The notes beneath the pieces were generated by a model. The model had not been told where the DNA came from and ran no database searches. It saw nothing but the letters and a program-made list of their open reading frames with translations. From Thiobacillus denitrificans (GTDB lineage: Bacteria > Pseudomonadota > Gammaproteobacteria > Burkholderiales > Thiobacillaceae), in assembly GCF_001530125.1 (NCBI RefSeq), contig NZ_LDUG01000006.1, positions 1 to 64,000 of the forward strand: 64,000 nt of DNA, given 5' to 3'. This document shows, piece by piece, positions 58,673-64,000 of the stretch (positions are counted from its first letter, which is position 1; every line of letters starts with the position of its first letter). The translations under genes were made by a program, and so were the position numbers.

Positions 58673-59641
58673 TTATTTGGCAGGAGTTTCCTTGAAGCTG
58701 CCATACGCCCGCAGGCGCTGGTAACGCGCCGCCAGCAGCGCATCGAGCGACAGCTTGCGCAACTCGGCCAGGGTGTCGGTGAGCGCGCGGCGCATCGACT
58801 GGAACATGGTGTCCCAGTCACGTTGGGCGCCGCCCAGCGGCTCTTCGATGATGCGGTCGACCAGGCCATTGGCCTTCAGGCGGTCGGCGGTGATGCCGAG
58901 GGTTTCGGCGGCGACCGAGGCCTTGTCGGCGCTCTTCCACAGGATCGAGGCGCAGCCCTCGGGCGAGATCACCGAATACGTGGAATATTGCAGGATCATC
59001 GTGCGGTCGCCCACACCGATGGCCAGCGCGCCGCCTGAGCCGCCTTCGCCGACGATGGAGCAGATAATCGGCGTCTGCAGCTCGGCCATCACATACAGAT
59101 TGCGCGCAATCGCCTCGGACTGCCCACGCTCCTCGGCACCAATGCCAGGATAGGCGCCGGGGGTGTCGATGAAGGTGAAAATCGGCAGCCTGAATTTTTC
59201 CGCCAGGCGCATCAGGCGCAAGGCCTTGCGATAGCCTTCTGGACGCGGCATGCCGAAATTGCGGACAATTTTTTCCTTGGTATCGCGGCCTTTCTGGTGG
59301 CCGATCACCATCACCGGCTCGCCGTTGAAGCGTGCCATGCCGCCGACGATCGCCTGATCGTCGGCGTAGGCGCGGTCGCCGTGCAGTTCGGCAAAATCGG
59401 TGAACAGCCCCTGCACGTAATCGAGCGTATAAGGCCGCTGCGGATGACGCGCCACCTGCGACACCTGCCAGGCGTTGAGCTTGGCGTAGATGTCACGGGT
59501 CAGGGTCTGGCTCTTTTTCTGCAGGCGGCGGATTTCCTCCGAAATATCGAGGGCGGAGTCGTCCTGCACGAAGCGCAGCTCTTCGATCTTGGCTTCAAGC
59601 TCGGCGATCGGCTGTTCAAAATCGAGGAAGGTGGTTTTCAT
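58673..59641 (-). CDS. accA: acetyl-CoA carboxylase carboxyltransferase, alpha subunit
   Basis: The 322-residue subunit completes the carboxyltransferase with AccD (22.2-23.1 kb). Landmarks are [19 protein letters not shown] at the start, [11 protein letters not shown] and [18 protein letters not shown]. It overlaps tilS at its 3' end. Confidence 0.97.
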   Translation of the reverse strand: MKTTFLDFEQPIAELEAKIEELRFVQDDSALDISEEIRRLQKKSQTLTRDIYAKLNAWQVSQVARHPQRPYTLDYVQGLFTDFAELHGDRAYADDQAIVGGMARFNGEPVMVIGHQKGRDTKEKIVRNFGMPRPEGYRKALRLMRLAEKFRLPIFTFIDTPGAYPGIGAEERGQSEAIARNLYVMAELQTPIICSIVGEGGSGGALAIGVGDRTMILQYSTYSVISPEGCASILWKSADKASVAAETLGITADRLKANGLVDRIIEEPLGGAQRDWDTMFQSMRRALTDTLAELRKLSLDALLAARYQRLRAYGSFKETPAK

Positions 59642-59735
59642 CGGTGGTCTTCATCAAGCTGTCGCAGAAAACAGGTTAGCCGGGCATTTTAACAGCCCGC
59701 CGCAGTTTGCCGTTCGGATCAGCGCCATGCGCTTC

Positions 59736-60218
59736 TTAATGATGGTGATGGCCGTGGGCGCCGTGTGCATGGCGATGCTCGACCTCGTCCGCCGTCGCCG
59801 CACGCAACTCGGCCACCACACACTGGAAATGCACCGCCTGCCCGGCATAGGGATGGTTGCCGTCGACCACCACCTTGTCTTCTGCAATGTCGGTCACGGT
59901 GTAGAGCATTTCCCCGCTGCCGTCGACCGGCGAGCCGACGAACTGCATGCCGATCTCGATGTCGTCGGGGAAACCCTCGCGCGGCTCCAGCCGCACCAGC
60001 TCATCTTCGTATTCGCCGAAGGCATCGGCAGGCTGCAGTTTGAGGTCGACCGTATCGCTCACTGCCTTGCCTTCCAGCGCCTCTTCCACCATCGGAAAGA
60101 TATTGTCGTAACCGCCGTGCAGATAGCTGACCGGCTCCTCGCTTTCTTCCAGCAGCTTGCCCTCCAGGTCACGAACGATGTAGGTAATGGTGACGACGGT
60201 GTCTTTGCTGATATTCAA
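59736..60218 (-). CDS. slyD: FKBP-type peptidyl-prolyl isomerase SlyD
   Basis: The 160 residues have the FKBP domain interrupted by the insert-in-flap chaperone domain (YLHGGYDNIFPMVEEALEGK, then FVGSPVDGSGEMLYTVTDI). The tail is rich in histidine (RHAHGAHGHHHH), a nickel-binding feature of SlyD that aids hydrogenase maturation and folding. It overlaps the bcp gene by four bases. Confidence 0.93.
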   Translation of the reverse strand: MNISKDTVVTITYIVRDLEGKLLEESEEPVSYLHGGYDNIFPMVEEALEGKAVSDTVDLKLQPADAFGEYEDELVRLEPREGFPDDIEIGMQFVGSPVDGSGEMLYTVTDIAEDKVVVDGNHPYAGQAVHFQCVVAELRAATADEVEHRHAHGAHGHHHH

Positions 60219-60694
60219 TTGAGTTCCCCTTTATTCATTAAAGCAACAAGATGAAGCACTTCCGCCGCGTGGCCGCGACTGGAAACGCCGTACAGGGCGT
60301 GACGGATGATGCCCTGTTTGTCGATGATGAAAGTGGCGCGCACCGCGCTTCTGCGCATGATGCCGTCCACTTCCTTGTCCTGCAGCACGCCATAGGCCTC
60401 GCTGGTCGCGTGTTCCTTGTCGGCCAGCAAGCGCACGCTGATGCCGTGCTTGTCGCGAAACTCGCCATGCTTGATGCAGTCGTCGCGCGACACCCCGAGC
60501 ACCGTGGCGCCCAGCTTGGCGAAATCGTTTTCCAGTTCGGAAAACTCGATCGCCTCGGCGGTGCAGCCCGGCGTGTCGTCGCGCACGTAAAAATACAGCA
60601 CGAGGGTTTTTCCCCGAAACTGGGACAACTCGACGAGTGCCATGTCTGCATCGGGGTTGGAAAAACCCGGCGCGCGATCTCCCGCTTTCAGCAT
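60215..60694 (-). CDS. bcp: thioredoxin-dependent thiol peroxidase (BCP/PrxQ)
   Basis: The 159-residue peroxiredoxin has the peroxidatic cysteine at Cys44 (DDTPGCTAEAIEF). The resolving cysteine often found five residues later is missing, so it is probably a 1-Cys form or uses another partner. It detoxifies H2O2 and organic peroxides. It heads a bcp-slyD pair divergent from the L16 hydroxylase gene. Confidence 0.93.
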   Translation of the reverse strand: MLKAGDRAPGFSNPDADMALVELSQFRGKTLVLYFYVRDDTPGCTAEAIEFSELENDFAKLGATVLGVSRDDCIKHGEFRDKHGISVRLLADKEHATSEAYGVLQDKEVDGIMRRSAVRATFIIDKQGIIRHALYGVSSRGHAAEVLHLVALMNKGELN

Positions 60695-60766
60695 GATGAA
60701 CGCTACCCTCTATTTTTCGGCAGCATTTTAACAGGGCGCGTCCGCCCACATCGTTATAATTATTTC

Positions 60767-61885
60767 ATGATAACCACCCTGCTTGGCGGCTTGAGCCCCA
60801 CCCGTTTCCTGCGCGATGTCTGGCACAAGCGCCCGCTGCTGATCCGCAACGCCGTGCCGGGCTTCGCCGGACTGCTCTCGCCCGGCGAGATGCAGCAGCT
60901 GGCCGGCCGCGAGGATGTCGAGTCGCGACTGATCCAGGGCAGCGGCACGCACTGGCAGCTCGACCACGGCCCGCTCAAGCGCAGCGACTTCAAGCGCCTG
61001 CCGAAAACCGAATGGACGCTGCTGGTGCAATCGCTCAACCATATTCTTCCCGAAGCCGATGCCCTGCTGGCGCGCTTCAACTTCATCCCGCACGCCCGGC
61101 TCGATGATTTGATGGTGAGTTACGCCGTGCCGGGCGGCAGCGTGGGGCCGCACTTCGATTCCTACGACGTCTTCCTGCTGCAGGGCCAGGGGCACCGGCG
61201 CTGGCAGATCAGCACGCAAGCCGATCTGACCATCCTGGACGACGAGCCGCTGAAAATCCTGCGCTACTTCGAGGCGGAGGAGGAATGGGTGCTCGGCCCC
61301 GGCGACATGCTCTACCTGCCGCCGCATGTCGCGCATTACGGCGTCGCCGAAGACGCCTGCACAACCTATTCGATCGGTTTTCGCGCGCCCACCACCGAAG
61401 AACTGGCGCATGGCTTCCTGATGCACCTGCAGGACACGCTCAAACCGGAAGGCCGCTACGCCGACCCCGATCTGCGCCTGCAAACCCATCCGGGTGAAAT
61501 CAGCCGGGCGATGCTGGCGCAAATCGAAGGCATGATCGCCAAAATCAAATGGGGCAAACGCGACATCGCCGAGTTTGCCGGGCGCTATTTGTCCGAGCCC
61601 AAGCCGAATGTTTTTTTCGACGCGCCCGACGCCCCGCTCACGCGTGCCGCCTTCAACAAGCAGGCCAGCAAGCGCGGCGTGGCGCTCGATCCGAAATCGC
61701 GCCTGCTGTTTGCGGGCGGGCGCTTCTTTATCAACGGCGAGGCGTTCACGCCCGCGGCGGACGAAACTGCCGCGCTGAAGCAACTCGCTGATCAGCGCCG
61801 CCTCGCCCCGCCGCTGCCCGCAACGCTGCGCGAGCGCCTGTATGACTGGTACCAAGCCGGTTGGCTGGAGATCGACGCACCATGA
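60767..61885 (+). CDS. ribosomal protein L16 arginine 3-hydroxylase (YcfD/RoxA-like, cupin-type)
   Basis: The 372-residue Fe(II)/2-oxoglutarate oxygenase has the metal-binding HxD at His129/Asp131 (GPHFDSYDVF) and the distal histidine in LPPHVAHYG. Family members hydroxylate ribosomal protein L16. ATG 60767 has no ribosome-binding site and lies seven bases after TATAAT (60755-60760), hinting at a leaderless mRNA. The gene overlaps the next one by four bases. Confidence 0.88.
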   Translation: MITTLLGGLSPTRFLRDVWHKRPLLIRNAVPGFAGLLSPGEMQQLAGREDVESRLIQGSGTHWQLDHGPLKRSDFKRLPKTEWTLLVQSLNHILPEADALLARFNFIPHARLDDLMVSYAVPGGSVGPHFDSYDVFLLQGQGHRRWQISTQADLTILDDEPLKILRYFEAEEEWVLGPGDMLYLPPHVAHYGVAEDACTTYSIGFRAPTTEELAHGFLMHLQDTLKPEGRYADPDLRLQTHPGEISRAMLAQIEGMIAKIKWGKRDIAEFAGRYLSEPKPNVFFDAPDAPLTRAAFNKQASKRGVALDPKSRLLFAGGRFFINGEAFTPAADETAALKQLADQRRLAPPLPATLRERLYDWYQAGWLEIDAP

Positions 61886-62352
61886 GCCGCTTTGAAACCC
61901 CCGCCGAATTCCGTGACGCATTCGACGCACTGCTGGCCGGCACGCATCGCCAGCTCCGTGTATACGACCACGATCTGGGCCTGCTGGAGATCGACCACGC
62001 GCCGCGTCACGCGGCCCTGCGCGCGCTGTGCGTGGCCGGTGGCGGCCGCCGTATCGAGCTGCTGCTCGACGACATCAGCCTCGTGGCACGCAAGCACCCC
62101 CGCCTGATGCAGCTGGTGCGCGACTTCGGCCATGCCCTCGAAATCCGCCAGGCCGACCCCGACGCGCCGCGTCCCGATCAGGCGTTTGTGCTGGCCGACC
62201 GCCACGGCGTGCTGCTGCGCGCCGACAAGGCCGCGGTGCATGGCACGCTTCACCTGGACGACGCACGCGATGCCGTGTTGCTGAATCAGCGTTTCGAGGG
62301 CATGTGGCAGCGTTCGCCGGCCGGCGTGTCTGCGACAACGCTGGGCTTGTAA
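61882..62352 (+). CDS. protein of unknown function downstream of the L16 hydroxylase
   Basis: The 156 residues (ATG 61882, overlapping the upstream stop as ATGA) contain ELLLDDISLVARKHPRLMQLVRDFGHALEIRQ and QAFVLADRHGVLLRAD. The pattern of a strand, a helix and a second strand with a conserved histidine resembles half of a phospholipase-D-like fold, but no catalytic HKD is visible. Coupling suggests a linked role with the oxygenase. Confidence 0.7.
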   Translation: MSRFETPAEFRDAFDALLAGTHRQLRVYDHDLGLLEIDHAPRHAALRALCVAGGGRRIELLLDDISLVARKHPRLMQLVRDFGHALEIRQADPDAPRPDQAFVLADRHGVLLRADKAAVHGTLHLDDARDAVLLNQRFEGMWQRSPAGVSATTLGL

Positions 62353-62355
62353 TGC

Positions 62356-63141
62356 TTAGAGTTTGCTCAGCCAGTCCAGTTCGGGCTCGCTGAAGCCAGC
62401 TGCCCGGCGTGCCGCCAGATTGAACGGCGGCTTCAGCGGCGGCGCGTCATACTCGACCAGCAACTGCCGGAACCTCGTCTCGGGCTCGAGCCCGCGCGCC
62501 GCGCACAGCCAGCCGAACCAGTGGCTGCCGATGGCGACGTGGCCGATCTCGTCGCGTTCGATGATGGCGAGAATCTCGACCATGCGCAGGTCATTCGCCG
62601 CCCTAAGCTTGTCGACGATCAGCGGCGTGGCATCGAGCCCACGTGCTTCCAGCACGCGCGGCACCAGCGCCATGCGCACCAGCGGGTCGTGTGCGGTTTT
62701 CAGCGCCATGTCCCACAGGCCGTTGTGGGCGGGAAAATCGCCGTAGGCATGACCCAGCGTCGCCAGGTGCGTGTTCAGCAGATCGAAATGCAGCGCTTCC
62801 TCGTCGGCCACCTTGAGCCAGTCGGCGTAATACGCGACCGGCATGCCGGCAAAGCGGTGGGCGGCGTCGAGCGCCAGGTTGATCGCGTTGAATTCGATAT
62901 GCGCCAGCGCATGGATGAGCGCGGCGCGGCCGGGCAGCGTATCGGCGCGGCGGCGCGGGACCTTTTGCGGCGGGACCCGTTCGGGTTTTTGCGGCTGACC
63001 AGGATGGTCGATCGGCTTGCGCGCAGCCTCGCTGGCGGGATCGACCGCGCCGGCCAGCCAGTCCGCCTGCAGCGTGTGCACGCAGGCCACCTTGGCCGCC
63101 GGCTCGCTGGCGCACAAACACTCGGCCAGCCGCTGCGGCAA
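62356..63141 (-). CDS. ferritin-like DUF455 protein
   Basis: The 261 residues contain iron-ligand-type motifs: LIHALAHIEFNAINLALD, DEEALHFDLLNTHL, and IIERDEIGHVAIGSHWF, the pattern of a diiron four-helix-bundle protein. Enzymatic role unknown; the family is distantly like MiaE. No ATG or GTG lies between the lptG stop and the conserved region, so TTG 63141 is the likely start, eight bases beyond the lptG stop. Confidence 0.82.
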   Translation of the reverse strand: MPQRLAECLCASEPAAKVACVHTLQADWLAGAVDPASEAARKPIDHPGQPQKPERVPPQKVPRRRADTLPGRAALIHALAHIEFNAINLALDAAHRFAGMPVAYYADWLKVADEEALHFDLLNTHLATLGHAYGDFPAHNGLWDMALKTAHDPLVRMALVPRVLEARGLDATPLIVDKLRAANDLRMVEILAIIERDEIGHVAIGSHWFGWLCAARGLEPETRFRQLLVEYDAPPLKPPFNLAARRAAGFSEPELDWLSKL

Positions 63142-63146
63142 TCGGC

Positions 63147-64000
63147 TCAGCGCCGGTCCACCCAGCGGATACCCGCCAGCGCGATGCCCAGAAAAACCAG
63201 CAGCGGCAGGGTCGACACCAGCGACGCCGGCCAGTTGTTCAACAGGCCCAGGTGGCCGAGCAGGCGGCTCAGCAGATGGAAGCCGAGACCGGCCAGAATG
63301 CCGAGGAAAATCATGCCGCTGGTGCCGCCTGCGCGCGGCCCCCGGATGGCGAACGGCATCGCGATCAGCATCATGATCGGGATGACGAAGGGGTTGATGA
63401 ATTTCGACCACAGCGCGAGTTCGTACCGCGTCGCGTTCTGGCTGTTTTCCTTGAGGTGCGCGATGTAGCGCCAGAGCGTGCGCGCCGACATTTTTTCCGG
63501 TGCGACCAGCAGCACGCCGAGGATGTCGGGCGTGAGCACCGACTGCCAGTCCTGGTTTGCGCTGCGCTCGGCGCGAATGCCGTCCGCGTCAAACCGCGTT
63601 TCCACCACCTGCTGCAGATCCCAGGCCTGTTGGTTGCCGCGCCAGCTGGCCTGCTCAGCGGCGCGGATCCAGCCCAGCTCGCCCTCGGCGTCGAAGCCGT
63701 AAATCTCGATGCCGCGCAGCGTGTTGTCGGGCATCACTTCGCGCACATTGATGAAGGTGCTGCCGTCCTTGACCCACAGGCCGGAGCGGAATTGCTGCGC
63801 GACCACTGACTGGGTGGCAGACAGTTTGTAACGCTGCGCCGCCTGCTCCGACCACGGCGCCACGTATTCGCCGAACACCAGCACCAGCAGCGACAGCAGC
63901 GTCCCGATGACCGCGAAATACCCGCCCACCCGCCAGTTAGACAGGCCCGACACGCGCATCACCGCGTATTCCGAGTTGCCCACCAGACGCGACAGCGCGA
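63147..64000 (-). CDS. lptG: LPS export permease LptG (5' end beyond window)
   Basis: About 284 residues of LptG are present; the N-terminus is outside the window. LptG and LptF form the membrane part of the LptB2FG ATPase that extracts LPS from the inner membrane. Visible are the conserved SEYAVMRVSG, a large periplasmic beta domain and the final helices (FVIPIMMLIAMPFAIRGPRAGG). The frame is open to the right edge. Confidence 0.95.
   Translation of the reverse strand, partial: ALSRLVGNSEYAVMRVSGLSNWRVGGYFAVIGTLLSLLVLVFGEYVAPWSEQAAQRYKLSATQSVVAQQFRSGLWVKDGSTFINVREVMPDNTLRGIEIYGFDAEGELGWIRAAEQASWRGNQQAWDLQQVVETRFDADGIRAERSANQDWQSVLTPDILGVLLVAPEKMSARTLWRYIAHLKENSQNATRYELALWSKFINPFVIPIMMLIAMPFAIRGPRAGGTSGMIFLGILAGLGFHLLSRLLGHLGLLNNWPASLVSTLPLLVFLGIALAGIRWVDRR

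Overview
The window is GC-rich bacterial chromosome, best explained as a chemolithotrophic betaproteobacterium close to Thiobacillus. The evidence is gene order: purF-cvpA-SPOR-folC-accD-trpA/B/F-truA-fimV-asd-leuBDC, rlmN-pilF-rodZ-ispG-hisS-yfgM-bamB-der, and mla genes next to ibaG-murA-hisG are typical betaproteobacterial blocks. DsrC- and DsrE-family sulfur-trafficking proteins fit a sulfur oxidiser. No rRNA, tRNA, CRISPR, integrase or transposase gene was recognised. The assignment is by memory of protein families, not by database search.

Layout. 1-4.4 kb: end of a membrane protein gene, a truncated and an intact vapBC toxin-antitoxin (TA) module on either side of hisG, murA, ibaG. 4.4-10.8 kb: an ABC-2 exporter and the Mla phospholipid-transport operon (mlaFED, a TolC-type gene, mlaCB). 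10.8-16 kb: cysS, a TPR protein, ppiB, lpxH, a dinJ-yafQ TA module and a broken copy of the lpxH 3' end. 16-36.4 kb: methionine, purine, folate, fatty-acid, tryptophan, leucine and aspartate-family biosynthesis on the minus strand, interrupted by mrr, a brnT-type TA module and an unknown lipoprotein. 36.4-48 kb: more mixed accessory and regulatory genes (MFS transporter, flavin reductase, DsrC-like, diguanylate cyclase with a MinD-like ATPase, HDOD, two exported DsrE-like proteins, TetR, SYLF protein, hemolysin III, DUF883 protein, GalT-like enzyme). 48-64 kb: housekeeping genes for ribosome maturation, outer-membrane assembly, isoprenoids, tRNA modification, fatty acids, peroxide defence and LPS export.

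Intergenic DNA is rich in small non-autonomous repeats: REP-like units with TGTAGGAGG/CCTCCTACA ends, about 105-150 bp elements with CACAGAG termini, a 192 bp fold-back element with perfect 20 bp inverted repeats, GTCAT-ended repeats, and a roughly 30 bp module found in two different repeat types.

The most striking observation is that TA cassettes lie directly 3' of a complete housekeeping gene and are followed by a second copy of that gene's 3' end. lpxH / dinJ-yafQ / lpxH tail and trpB / brnT-antitoxin / trpB tail are clear; murA / vapBC / murA tail is weaker. No recombinase is encoded between the repeats. This suggests a shared insertion route, possibly single-crossover integration of small circles carrying a gene tail plus a TA module. 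lpxH also has no ATG, GTG or TTG before its first catalytic motif and carries a terminator-like hairpin early in its reading frame.
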